A stretch of 46,580 nt of DNA from a virus (IMGVR_UViG_3300005537_000034:1-46580); one strand, 5' to 3'. Positions 14,101 to 22,471 are shown, numbered from the stretch's first letter. Notes: a model not told the origin generated them from the sequence alone. Program-made: numbers and translations.

Positions 14101-14450
14101 AAATCTATGTCGCCGCGAAGTGGGAGGAGCGACCGAGGGCTCAGGAGGTTATGGCTCAACTCGTGCGCGCGGGCCATACCATTACCTATAATTGGACCCT
14201 CAATGAGAACTTTACACAGGCGTGTGCGGTGCTCGATGCCAATGGCGTCAAGGATGCCGATGTCGTCTTAGCCCTCGTGGAAAAGGACCTTCCCTACCAG
14301 GGGCTCTGGGTCGAGGTCGGCATCGCGGTCGGGCGCGGTATCCCCGTGATGCTCGTGGGCGACTATGGAGAGAAGAATATCTTCACGCTCCTGCCCCTCG
14401 TGCAGCGAGTCAAATCGGTGGATGAATTTCTACAGGGGGCCGCATGTTGA
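14097..14450 (+). CDS. Nucleoside 2-deoxyribosyltransferase-like protein
   Basis: A 117-residue protein with the NDT/Rossmann-like pattern MKIYVAAKW (N-terminal strand), HTITYNW, DADVVLALV, then LWVEVGIAVGRGIPVMLVG, in which Glu73 occupies the catalytic glutamate position of nucleoside deoxyribosyltransferases. The family swaps bases between deoxynucleosides or cleaves deoxyribonucleotides. Phage and bacterial relatives of this size are often of unproven activity. Placed one gene after a dNTP diphosphohydrolase-like gene, it fits nucleotide-pool remodelling. Confidence 0.7.
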   Translation: MKIYVAAKWEERPRAQEVMAQLVRAGHTITYNWTLNENFTQACAVLDANGVKDADVVLALVEKDLPYQGLWVEVGIAVGRGIPVMLVGDYGEKNIFTLLPLVQRVKSVDEFLQGAAC

Positions 14451-14779
14451 CGAGACCCTATGACCGGCCAAAAGCGGAAGACGATGAGGAAACCCCTGAG
14501 CCTATCAGTTACGTCGAAATCGAGGTCTTGGATATTGAAATCCAATACCCCGATAAAGTCTTAGCGGTGGCATGTCTACGGGAGTCGAAAGGCGATACGT
14601 GGGCCTATAAGATTATCGGAGGCCAAGTCTGCATCGTCGTGAAGCAAGGGGATGTAGAGAGTATCTTCCATCTCCCACAGGCATTCTACCACTCGTTTCG
14701 GAAGCGCACCGTAAAGGTTCCAGCCCCTAAGTATGTGCCACCCTCTGCGGACGCCTTAGTCGCTCCCCTTCCCGTTTAA
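14444..14779 (+). CDS. Hypothetical protein, last gene of the left arm
   Basis: A 111-residue protein with an acidic N-terminus, then strands (YVEIEVLDIEIQYPDKVLAVACL, AYKIIGGQVCIVVKQGDVESIFHL) and a Pro-rich C-terminus. The start overlaps the previous gene by 7 bp. Its 3' end overlaps the opposite-strand gene by 24 bp, marking the meeting point of the two transcription units. No family recognised. Confidence 0.6.
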   Translation: MLTRPYDRPKAEDDEETPEPISYVEIEVLDIEIQYPDKVLAVACLRESKGDTWAYKIIGGQVCIVVKQGDVESIFHLPQAFYHSFRKRTVKVPAPKYVPPSADALVAPLPV

Positions 14780-15109
14780 TCGCCCCTTCATATAGTTAAT
14801 ACCGTCGCGGATTTGCTCCAAGGTCGCCTCCTGACGCCTAGAGGATTCCTCTAGGCGGCTCAGGGCTCCTGCGAGCAGCGCCGTCGCATCAATCGCGGTC
14901 TTGGCAGTCGCAGAGGCGGCCTGCTTAGACGCCTCTGCGGCCTCTGCAGTGAGCCGAGCGGCTCTCTGCGTGAGTGTTTCAGGTAAGTGGCTCAGAATCG
15001 GTCGATTCTTGAGAGCCAGTTGGTAGATGATATAGCCGAGCCCCCCAGCGAGCCCAAGCGGTGTGAGGCTATTGAGGGTCGAGACCAGATTCGTGAGCCA
15101 CGCGAGCAT
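14756..15109 (-). CDS. Membrane-anchored coiled-coil protein
   Basis: A 117-residue protein with one N-terminal membrane helix (LTPLGLAGGLGYIIYQLAL, ~15-33) and a long Ala-rich coiled coil (~45-105: LTQRAARLTAEAAEASKQ...LSRLEESSRRQEATLEQI). GGAG lies 6 bp before the ATG. It is the last gene of the right arm in transcription order. The TM-plus-coiled-coil layout could be a holin partner, an o-spanin-like protein without partner, or a membrane scaffold; none can be proven. Confidence 0.6.
   Translation of the reverse strand: MLAWLTNLVSTLNSLTPLGLAGGLGYIIYQLALKNRPILSHLPETLTQRAARLTAEAAEASKQAASATAKTAIDATALLAGALSRLEESSRRQEATLEQIRDGINYMKGRLNGKGSD
14836..14856. repeat. Perfect 21-bp palindrome at the convergent junction
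   Basis: GCCTAGAGGA (14836-14845) and TCCTCTAGGC (14847-14856) are exact reverse complements around a single T. The site is 57 bp past the last + strand stop and inside the C-terminal coding part of the opposite gene. In either transcript it folds into a 9-bp stem with a 3-nt loop. No T-run follows on either strand, so it is not a standard terminator, but it could stop or process both converging transcripts or bind a dimeric protein. Confidence 0.6.
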
Positions 15110-15112
15110 AGA

Positions 15113-15514
15113 CTACTCCACATCTAACACGGCTTGATTATAGGTTTCCCAGTCCACGTTAAGCTCGTGGGCGAGTTGTCGTTCGATGTTTTCCGCAAAG
15201 CGATGTTCGCGGCGATAGGGCGCTGCGGGGTCATCTCCTGGCTCCGACTCATCCCCAAGGTCGCGGTTTTGCTCAAATTCCATATCGAAATCTGAGACAT
15301 CCTTTTCTTTGATGCCCCTGTGTTTGCAGAGAGCCATTTCTACTAGCTCATGGACTGCTACGAGCAACTCATACCGCCAGTCTTCCATCTCTGAGACGCG
15401 GATATCCCAGGACTGCCGAAAGGGGTAGCTGCTATTCTCCCACCAGTCGCCCACGGTCTCATACCGCTGGTTCTTATGAGGGATACTAGCCAATACGACT
15501 TTGAGGCTATCCAT
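15113..15514 (-). CDS. Hypothetical phage protein with HELVE motif
   Basis: A 133-residue protein. I place the start at the ATG at 15514, which follows AAAGGAG by 5 bp; the longer frame to 15580 lacks such a site and would overlap the ATP-grasp gene. Residues ~50-65 read YELLVAVHELVEMALC, a helix with HExxE, found in a family of phage proteins. It resembles a zincin helix but with Glu replacing the second His, so protease activity is doubtful. The C-terminus has a second His/Glu-rich helix (EHRFAENIERQLAHEL). Confidence 0.65.
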   Translation of the reverse strand: MDSLKVVLASIPHKNQRYETVGDWWENSSYPFRQSWDIRVSEMEDWRYELLVAVHELVEMALCKHRGIKEKDVSDFDMEFEQNRDLGDESEPGDDPAAPYRREHRFAENIERQLAHELNVDWETYNQAVLDVE

Positions 15515-15558
15515 ACGGGCTCCTTTGAGTAGAGAAAGGATGTGGGAGAGGTCAGACA

Positions 15559-16890
15559 CTATTTCAGGAGCCCCATACACTCAAGGGCTTCAAAGCGGCG
15601 TTGTGGGTTGCTAGGGTAATCGCGTTTACCGTGGTCACAGTCAGCAAGGTCTGTGCGGTAGCCGATGTCGGGATACCATATCTTCTGATGCTTGAGGGTG
15701 TCGAGGCAGTTGCGGCTCGCATCCTGAATGGTATAGTCGTGAACGCTATAAACTCCCACGTCCTGACTGTAGCCACTGAGGAGGTAGTTGTCGCCCTCGC
15801 AGTAGAGGTCATAGGGGTAGTAGCCATGACAGACTTTCTCGTCTATTAGAATGGGCCATCCGATACGCGGATGCTCAATGTAGAGATTGATAGAAGCGCC
15901 GAAGCCTTTGCGGAATTGGTCTGGGGAGACTTTCCCATCAATCCAATTGTCAATAATCTCTCCAAATGGCTGCATCGCAATCGTGTGGAAGAAGTTGGGA
16001 TGCGCGGAGTAGCCAAACCGATTACAATTCTCTAAGAACCAGACTTCCTGGTCGCCGCAGATGACGTTGACATCCACGAAGCCTGTATACTTTGCCGCCT
16101 TATAGGGCTTCAGGACCTTTGCAACCGTCCGCTGAATCCCCTCGCAGTTGATGTCTACCTTGAAGATGATATCCTGTGAGCAGCCGCAATGTTCTCCGAG
16201 GTCCCAATTCAGGAGCCTCTTGCTCTCCAGTCCGCATGTCGCCAACCACGGCTCTCCGTTGTTGAGCCATAGCTCGAAGTTCACTTCTACCCCCTTCTTG
16301 CGCTCCTGAAGGATGAAGCCCTTAGTCGTCGGCTCACTGAAGTTTTCGAGGAAGACTTGTAGCGCCTTATTCGCCTGCTCATCGTCTTCATGCTGCGGCA
16401 CGAAGGTCATGTAGTTCAAGTTGGAGTCATTCGGCTTGAACACATAGGCGCAATCCTCGTGCGCTTGGATGTATTTTAGCCCCTCCTGCACCGTCTTACA
16501 CTCTATCATGTCGGGGATGCCGAGGCCACCCTCTTTGGCCGCTTCAATCGCTGCCGCCCTATCATGTTCCATCGTGTGGCTTAGCGCCGATGCGCCAAAC
16601 ACACGACAGCCAGCCTCTCGGAGCGTCTCACTGACATCAGAGAGGTGATTAGAATCAAAGACCCAAGTAGCATCATCATTGGCATACCTCTTCAGGGCGA
16701 CATTGATAGGGAGCTTCTCTACGAGACCGCTCCCATTCAACATGAATCGCTCTTTCTCATGCTTATCAGAACCCTCAGCCTCAAAGGGTTTGTAAGCATA
16801 GATTACTTCATAGCCCTCTTCCATGAGCCGCTTCGCCCATCCCAGCCCAGAGTAGTCTTCCCCGGCAATAATATACGGTCTGTGCTTCAT
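15559..16890 (-). CDS. ATP-grasp ligase related to PurD
   Basis: A 443-residue protein. The N-terminus is a Rossmann-like domain (YIIAGEDYSGLGWAKRLMEEGYEVIYAY). The central ATP-grasp has CAYVFKPNDSN (phosphate-binding lysine strand), GFILQERKKGVEVNFELWLN (metal/nucleotide Glu), CGLESKRLLNWDLGEHCG, and YTGFVDVNVI ... VWFLENCNRFGY. The last two blocks match the ESKR and E-N-R-FG core of glycinamide ribonucleotide synthetase (PurD). Such enzymes join a carboxylate to an amine using ATP. The C-terminal ~120 residues are unlike PurD. The first base overlaps the protease stop (TAATG). A role in purine supply, in modifying DNA or in peptide ligation is open. Confidence 0.75.
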   Translation of the reverse strand: MKHRPYIIAGEDYSGLGWAKRLMEEGYEVIYAYKPFEAEGSDKHEKERFMLNGSGLVEKLPINVALKRYANDDATWVFDSNHLSDVSETLREAGCRVFGASALSHTMEHDRAAAIEAAKEGGLGIPDMIECKTVQEGLKYIQAHEDCAYVFKPNDSNLNYMTFVPQHEDDEQANKALQVFLENFSEPTTKGFILQERKKGVEVNFELWLNNGEPWLATCGLESKRLLNWDLGEHCGCSQDIIFKVDINCEGIQRTVAKVLKPYKAAKYTGFVDVNVICGDQEVWFLENCNRFGYSAHPNFFHTIAMQPFGEIIDNWIDGKVSPDQFRKGFGASINLYIEHPRIGWPILIDEKVCHGYYPYDLYCEGDNYLLSGYSQDVGVYSVHDYTIQDASRNCLDTLKHQKIWYPDIGYRTDLADCDHGKRDYPSNPQRRFEALECMGLLK

Positions 16891-17501
16891 TAGGTCCCCA
16901 GGAGGAAGGCTTTGATAATCAGGAGATTCACAGAGTAGGAGGTATTCTTGACAGACCGCTGATTGATGGAGACGAGGAAGCCCTCTTCATCGACCACAGG
17001 ACCGCCACTCATCCCCTCAATAGACGCGCCCTGGGAGAAGTAGCCTGGCGGCATCTCGTCGGTGGCCTGGTAGTCGAGGAGGAAGGGGATTTCCTTAATG
17101 ACGGTCAACTGTGACCAGCCCCACGCATAGCCGATTGCGGTGAGTGGCTCAAAGCGTTCGACGGGATAGCCACGAAAGACGAGTGCAGGCTTATTGAGGT
17201 CTACCTCTAGGAGGGCGAGGTCCGCGACTTCATCCTTCTTGAGGACTTTCACAGGCTTCCCATCTGCGGTCATTTGGTCACCAAGACAGTGGGCGGCCGT
17301 CAAGACCCTGTGGATACCGATGACTTCCCCGGTGCAGGAATATTCTGCCGTCTGCGGATCCACCCATGTCAAGACCTGAGCATAGCCCGTAATCCTCACA
17401 ACGGAGGCTTCTACGCGGTCTACCATCCTCGTGTAGACGGTCTGATGTCCGTGGATTAGAACAGAGAATGCAAGAACGATTGCATGGAAGAGAGTAAGCA
17501 C
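16890..17501 (-). CDS. Exported trypsin-like serine protease
   Basis: A 203-residue protein. It has an N-terminal hydrophobic segment (LTLFHAIVLAFSVLIHG) that reads as a signal peptide or anchor. The complete chymotrypsin-fold triad is visible: His71 in TAAHC, Asp94 in ADLALLEV, Ser165 in GMSGGP. Single Cys57 (SCTG) could pair with Cys72. DegP-like PDZ domains are absent. It lies after the ejection-protein genes and directly before the ATP-grasp gene. It could process virion proteins, act in the periplasm in superinfection or lysis, or degrade host surface proteins. Confidence 0.8.
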   Translation of the reverse strand: MLTLFHAIVLAFSVLIHGHQTVYTRMVDRVEASVVRITGYAQVLTWVDPQTAEYSCTGEVIGIHRVLTAAHCLGDQMTADGKPVKVLKKDEVADLALLEVDLNKPALVFRGYPVERFEPLTAIGYAWGWSQLTVIKEIPFLLDYQATDEMPPGYFSQGASIEGMSGGPVVDEEGFLVSINQRSVKNTSYSVNLLIIKAFLLGT

Positions 17502-17502
17502 A

Positions 17503-18699
17503 TTATTTCACCTGTTCCTGTTGCTGAAGGGCTGAGCCGAGTGGGTCTGAGGAGATGAGATTGGAGCCTGCGCCGATATACTTCTGAAGACTACGGGGGA
17601 CTGATTCCGCCATCTTATCGAGAGCCTTCGCACCTGGGCCTGGATACTTCCCCAGGACTGATTTGGCCGCGAGAATCAGTGGCGTCAGGGCTTCAATGCC
17701 GCCTGCGCCCGCCCCATGCGCGATACTCGCCGGAATTAGTCCTGCTGCCATCAGTAGCGACCAGATATTGGTGAGGCTCCGAGGCTTCCCCACTTCCTTG
17801 GAGAGCGCATTTAATTCTTCGGTGGCCTTCTGGATATCAATAGGCGTCTTGTTGCCTGCTGCTACACGAGCCGCTTGAGCTGCTGTAAGTCCACTGGCTA
17901 TTCGCGCCGAATCCTCCCCGGTGCCTTCAAGGCCAAGGTTCTTGATACGGGCGGTATGTTGTGAAACCTGTTTGGCAAGTTCCGCAGGGTCTACAGAGGC
18001 GTCTGTCGTATTGTGGGCAAACTGGTGTGCGATGTCGCCCCGCATCTTATTGGCACCAGCGCCGAGGAGTTTGCCCGCCCCATACCCCACAGCCCCACCG
18101 GCTCCACCCAGTGCCATTGCCTTGGGGTCTCCACCAGTCTGGAGTCCTGCCATCCCGGCATTGGACGCCATTGCGGCTCCCAACGAGTCTGTCATCGCCC
18201 CTGGCATGGCCGCGAACATGCCAATATCCGCAACCCCGGCTCCGACCTTCTGTGCGGTGCCCTGCGGCTGTAGACTTCGATGAGCCTGTTCTAGTTTACC
18301 AACGAGCCCGCCGAAGTCTGAGGGGTCTGGAGCGTGACCGGAGATAGCCCTCGCGCCCCTATCAATCGCTAGTGGAAGACCGAGCGCGGTATCTCCGACA
18401 CGTTTGACCGCGCCCTGGAGACCTCCTTCGAGCGCATGGGCGATTGGACTCTGAGACTCACCACCGGCCCCCGGAGTCGCAGGTTTTGAGATAATCCCCG
18501 GTGCTGGAGTCTTCGTGGCCGCGACCTTGGGCTTCTCCGTAGGTGTGTCTGATGACTTGGCCTTTGTCGGACCAGGGATATCATCGTAGACGCCCTTATA
18601 CTTCTCTCGGACTTTGGCATCCAGTTGTTCGTCGGAGATGTCATCGTATTGGCCGGGATACTTTGAGCGAATCAGTTCTGGGAGCGTTTTATCAGGCAT
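17503..18699 (-). CDS. Ejection-type virion protein with N-terminal KYPG/YDD repeats
   Basis: A 398-residue protein. Residues 5-42 hold two copies of a ~18-residue unit (KYPGQYDDISDEQLDAKV then KYKGVYDDIP), a motif common at the N-termini of phage internal or injected proteins. A Pro/Thr/Lys-rich linker follows. The middle (~residues 85-225) is a long Gly/Ala-rich, membrane-compatible stretch, and the end is helical. The gene sits at the end of a run of similar proteins after the tail hub. Release into the host envelope during DNA entry is inferred by analogy with podovirus ejection proteins. Confidence 0.6.
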   Translation of the reverse strand: MPDKTLPELIRSKYPGQYDDISDEQLDAKVREKYKGVYDDIPGPTKAKSSDTPTEKPKVAATKTPAPGIISKPATPGAGGESQSPIAHALEGGLQGAVKRVGDTALGLPLAIDRGARAISGHAPDPSDFGGLVGKLEQAHRSLQPQGTAQKVGAGVADIGMFAAMPGAMTDSLGAAMASNAGMAGLQTGGDPKAMALGGAGGAVGYGAGKLLGAGANKMRGDIAHQFAHNTTDASVDPAELAKQVSQHTARIKNLGLEGTGEDSARIASGLTAAQAARVAAGNKTPIDIQKATEELNALSKEVGKPRSLTNIWSLLMAAGLIPASIAHGAGAGGIEALTPLILAAKSVLGKYPGPGAKALDKMAESVPRSLQKYIGAGSNLISSDPLGSALQQQEQVK

Positions 18700-20399
18700 T
18701 ATCGGATACCAAGAGGGTCTGAGGAACTAGGGGAGCCAGCGCCACTCCGAATACCAAGGGGGTCCTTATCGCTACCAGGCCCAACGACGGCTGGTGATGT
18801 GCCCCCAAGATGGTCAATCTGCGCCTTCACGTCTTTCACTGTCGCCTCTCGCTCCTTCACCATGTTGGACATATCGGCCTTCATGGCGGCGATAGCGGCT
18901 TTGAGCTGACCTGGGGTCTGGGCGGCGTTGAGGAGCTTCGTGGCCTCTTCGGCGGCACTATCTGTTAGAGCGGCACCACTGATAGTGCCGGTGGCTTGTG
19001 CGGCCTTCGCATACTCTCGAACTGCCGTGTAAACCTTCGTCTCGAAGTCTGAGAGCTGTTCACCGGAGGTCCCTGAGCGGATAAAGCCATTCACGACACG
19101 GTTGATAAATTGCGTATCTGTGCGGGCATTCCTATCGCTCGCACCTTGCACGAGGTCCAGGTTGTCGGATGCGGTCTTTGTAAAGGTGGTGAGTGAGGAG
19201 ACCGCTTCCTGCTGCTGCTTAAGGGTCGCGGAGAGTGATGAGCGAATGAGCCGAGTCGCGGCGATATTTGGTAGCTCTCCGGTGATAGGGTCACGCTCTG
19301 CGGCTTTCTTGAGCACACCGAGCTTTAGTGGCACCGTCATGCCCGACATCGCAGAGCCAACGGCCTGGAGCGCCTGTGGGTCTCCAGACCTGAACATCTT
19401 TGCTAGCATCTCCGTGACATCCGGCGTCATGAGTGCCGCCATTTGCCCCTGTGCGGCGACAGCGGGCGGCTCAAAGGCTTTATTGAGAATCTTGACTCCA
19501 GGCTCCTGTAGTCGAGGGTCATCTAGCCGCACGACTTTATTGTCGGCATCTGTGATAACCTGTGTGCGGGGGTCTCGATTGAAGACGCCGCCGTGTATTT
19601 TGTCCTTCGGCATTGCTTGAGCGAAGGACGCACTAACATCCTTGAGTTTGTCCTTGTCGGCTCCGCGAGCTTCGGCCTTAATCATTGCCGCCACAGCCTC
19701 TTGGGGAGTCTTCGCATTCTGGTAATCTACAGCGAATTGTGCAAGCGCCTGGTGCCCAGGGGTGCCCGTGAAGGTGGATGGCATCTCTACCTTCTCAGGC
19801 TGTGCGGACGGCTTAGGAGCCCTCGTGGCACCGAATACACTATTCACATAGGACTCGGCCTTGGCGAAGTCGCCCCCTGCGGCTAGATACTTGCGAATCG
19901 CTTCCTTCCGATTCGAGGCACCGGCTACCGCCGTCGCTAACGGGTCAGGCTGGCCTTCTGCATTGACTGATTGCCCACCGGGGACCACCCCATTCGGTGC
20001 CGATGACACAGGCCCGCCAGAGACCGTCTCCCCCTTCTCAAAGGGGCTAGGATACCCCATCGTCTTATAATGTTCCTCGACCTGTTTGATGACCGCAGGA
20101 TTAGAGACTTTGAGCCCTAGTGGAAGAGATGGATTCTTCTCTTCACGGGCGATGAGCTTATCCTTCGCATCCTCCTGGGCTTTCTTCGCGGACGCCTCCC
20201 TCTGCTCCCGTAGCGACTGAGCATTCTCTTCCGCTGTCTTCCGCTGTTGCTCGCGGGTTTGGATTTCAGACTCGATATTTCGCTTATTCAGCTCATCTCG
20301 GAGGGCCTGACGCTTCAACTCTTCCTGCTGCAAGAGTGCCGACTGGAAGGCATCTGACGCCGCTCCCCCTGGAGAGCCAAACTCAAAATTCAATGGCAT
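18699..20399 (-). CDS. Large coiled-coil virion (ejection-type) protein
   Basis: A 566-residue protein. Residues ~18-95 form a charged coiled coil (LLQQEELKRQALRDELNKRNIESEIQTREQQRK...). The remainder is helical with Ala/Gln/Lys, and the C-terminus repeats DPLGIR twice. The last base overlaps the next start. It shares the SSDPLG phrase with the end of the following gene (SSDPLGSALQQQE), suggesting related packing or processing signals in these neighbouring virion proteins. Role inferred from position and composition only. Confidence 0.55.
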   Translation of the reverse strand: MPLNFEFGSPGGAASDAFQSALLQQEELKRQALRDELNKRNIESEIQTREQQRKTAEENAQSLREQREASAKKAQEDAKDKLIAREEKNPSLPLGLKVSNPAVIKQVEEHYKTMGYPSPFEKGETVSGGPVSSAPNGVVPGGQSVNAEGQPDPLATAVAGASNRKEAIRKYLAAGGDFAKAESYVNSVFGATRAPKPSAQPEKVEMPSTFTGTPGHQALAQFAVDYQNAKTPQEAVAAMIKAEARGADKDKLKDVSASFAQAMPKDKIHGGVFNRDPRTQVITDADNKVVRLDDPRLQEPGVKILNKAFEPPAVAAQGQMAALMTPDVTEMLAKMFRSGDPQALQAVGSAMSGMTVPLKLGVLKKAAERDPITGELPNIAATRLIRSSLSATLKQQQEAVSSLTTFTKTASDNLDLVQGASDRNARTDTQFINRVVNGFIRSGTSGEQLSDFETKVYTAVREYAKAAQATGTISGAALTDSAAEEATKLLNAAQTPGQLKAAIAAMKADMSNMVKEREATVKDVKAQIDHLGGTSPAVVGPGSDKDPLGIRSGAGSPSSSDPLGIR

Positions 20400-20410
20400 A
20401 GGTTATCTCT

Positions 20411-21436
20411 TTAGAGGAAGCTCGCAACCCACTTCCATACACTGGGGGGAATCACGGACGCATAGCCTGCGATATTGGAGAGTGTCCCCGGCCCGTAGTT
20501 GCTGGTGTCTGTCGCTGGACTAGAGGGGAAAGCGGAGCCACTTTGAAGCTGGGATGTCGCTTGGGATGCGGCGGCTTTGGCTCCAGGGGCATTCGCCGCT
20601 ATCTGAGCCGCACCGGGTAGCATCGGATTGGATGGCCCCGTAAAGCCTGCCATTCGAGCCCACGGAGGCAGCTCACTACTCGGAGTGGTCTGTGGGAGTG
20701 TCGGCTCATAGAGGGTCGCATTCGCGTCCCTGAGCCGCTTTAGGGCTGCAGCCTGACTCGTCTGCTGCTGCGCCTGCTGCTCGATTTGGATTTGCTGCTC
20801 GTTCTGCTGGCCTTTGAGCGCATTGGCGCTATTAGACGCCTGCTGCTGCGAGAAGGCACTGAGAGCCCGCTGCCACGGCTGGATTTGACTGGGAGCCCCA
20901 CCGTTGGCCCCAGGACCACCTCCGGTCGCCGCTGGGCCTGTAGGAGCCAGTCCGCCGAGTCCACCCGCTGAGGACCCCGTAGATGCCGGAATTACCCCGC
21001 TAGGAACGGAACTTGCAACAGTCGAGCCAAGTTCTGTGGAGGGGAGGGCCGCCTGGCTGGCGAGAGCATCCCCGAGAGGCCCCAAGGAGGTCGCTTCTGC
21101 GCCACCCGCCGTGAGGTCTGCAGCCCCAGGAATCCCGATGGTCTCAGGGACGCCTTCTGCGCCGACAGCCCCAGCACCGGCTCCAGTGGCTCCCATAATA
21201 TACGGTGCGAGCCAACTGGCAACACCCGCTGTCGTGAGGGCTGGAGCCGCATACTGCGCGACATCCCCAATTCCCGTAGCGAGTTTACTCCAAAAACCAG
21301 GCGTATCGAGCCCTTGAGCGGCCCAGATGGCGGGGTCAGCCTTTGAGAGGTCTCCTTGGCCTGGAACTGCCTGCCCATACGGAAGCCCGGTCTTCGGGTC
21401 AATATAATCGAGCGGAGATTGAGCCGTGTGTGCCAT
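20411..21436 (-). CDS. Virion (ejection-type) protein
   Basis: A 341-residue protein rich in Gly, Ala, Gln and Pro. The N-terminus reads SPLDYIDPKTGLPYGQ. A Gly/Ala-rich hydrophobic stretch at ~65-160 could insert in membranes. A Gln-rich helix follows (~195-245, QQQASNSANALKGQQNEQQIQIEQQAQQ). It ends with IPPSVWKWVASFL, typical of phage internal proteins. AAGGA precedes the ATG. No enzymatic motif. Confidence 0.55.
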   Translation of the reverse strand: MAHTAQSPLDYIDPKTGLPYGQAVPGQGDLSKADPAIWAAQGLDTPGFWSKLATGIGDVAQYAAPALTTAGVASWLAPYIMGATGAGAGAVGAEGVPETIGIPGAADLTAGGAEATSLGPLGDALASQAALPSTELGSTVASSVPSGVIPASTGSSAGGLGGLAPTGPAATGGGPGANGGAPSQIQPWQRALSAFSQQQASNSANALKGQQNEQQIQIEQQAQQQTSQAAALKRLRDANATLYEPTLPQTTPSSELPPWARMAGFTGPSNPMLPGAAQIAANAPGAKAAASQATSQLQSGSAFPSSPATDTSNYGPGTLSNIAGYASVIPPSVWKWVASFL

Positions 21437-21445
21437 GATACGTCC

Positions 21446-22471
21446 TTAGTAAGTCGGGTGATTACCCGGCTGCTCATACCAGATGTTATAGTTATTATTA
21501 GCGATGGCCTGATAGAGTTGATTCTGCGCGGTCATCTGCGCTTCTTGGAGGCTGATGGCCGCATTGAGCTGCGCGATTTCACCCTGCATCTGGGTCGATT
21601 CTTCTGCGGTCAGAATCCCCTGCATTGAGGTTAAGGCTTGCTGCATTTGGTCACGGCGGGCTGTTAACTCATTGGAGACGAGTCCTGCTGAATACGACCC
21701 ACTCGCCTCACCAGCCGCCTCCGTAATACTACGGTCTGCCGCCTGCACATTCGCATTTGGCCCACCCGCCTCTGCCGCCTGAGACTCTAGGTTTCTTGCG
21801 GTCCTCGTCTGCTCTGCGGTATACGGAGCCGTCTCCATCTGAATGGTGGGGTCCGTGAGCGGATTGATATTGAGCGACTGATTGGCGTTGGCCTCCAACT
21901 GCTTCACGAGGGCGTCTCGGAGGGCTTGGTCCTGTGGGCTCAGAGCCCCAAACGGTGACGTGGGAGCACCTTCAGGCCCCTTCTGCACCACATTCCATGA
22001 GCCGCTGGTGTCATCGAGGTAACGGTTACCACTGATACCAATGGTATTCGTGCCCGCATAATACGCCGGTCCAAGCCCAGAGGCCGCCCAGGGGGACGCA
22101 TTCCACGCATCAATCGCAGCCTGCACATTCCCCGGGTGCTGCGCGAGGAAGGCTTGGAAGGCCGCCACGGGGTCTCCACCCGGATTGTAGGGAGGCAGCG
22201 TCGAGGGAGGCGCTGGCGTATTCTTATTCCGCCCCGGAGGCACACCACCGCTTGCTGGCACAGGTGGGGCTTGATTGGGATTCGGGGTCGGATTCGGCCC
22301 CGCAGGAGACGTATCATTCCGTGGCGGCGGCACATACGGCTGCAGCACACTCCCCGGTGGAGGCGTCCCAGGATTGTCCACGGTTGGCGGCGGGCGTCTG
22401 ACAGCCGTCGCTTTTTGCGGATACGCGGCTTGTGTCGGGTCTGTGTAGTCGGCGGGATTTGAGTATGCCAT
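21446..22471 (-). CDS. Virion (ejection-type) protein with Pro-rich N-terminus
   Basis: A 341-residue protein. Residues 1-100 are Pro/Asn/Gly-rich and disordered. Residues ~100-165 read like a small folded domain (DPVAAFQAFLAQHPGNVQAAIDAWNASPWA). The rest is helical with Gln/Asn/Ala (QTRTARNLESQAAEAG...QLNAAISLQEAQM), ending NIWYEQPGNHPTY. Such helices are frequent in proteins delivered through short tails. Function inferred from gene order. Confidence 0.55.
   Translation of the reverse strand: MAYSNPADYTDPTQAAYPQKATAVRRPPPTVDNPGTPPPGSVLQPYVPPPRNDTSPAGPNPTPNPNQAPPVPASGGVPPGRNKNTPAPPSTLPPYNPGGDPVAAFQAFLAQHPGNVQAAIDAWNASPWAASGLGPAYYAGTNTIGISGNRYLDDTSGSWNVVQKGPEGAPTSPFGALSPQDQALRDALVKQLEANANQSLNINPLTDPTIQMETAPYTAEQTRTARNLESQAAEAGGPNANVQAADRSITEAAGEASGSYSAGLVSNELTARRDQMQQALTSMQGILTAEESTQMQGEIAQLNAAISLQEAQMTAQNQLYQAIANNNYNIWYEQPGNHPTY

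Noticed and set aside
14836-14856. Standard Rho-independent terminator
   Set aside because: The stem is perfect, but neither strand has a T-run after it.
15515-15580. Longer N-terminus of the HELVE protein
   Set aside because: The extension overlaps the ATP-grasp gene end and lacks a ribosome site, while ATG at 15514 has AAAGGAG 5 bp upstream.
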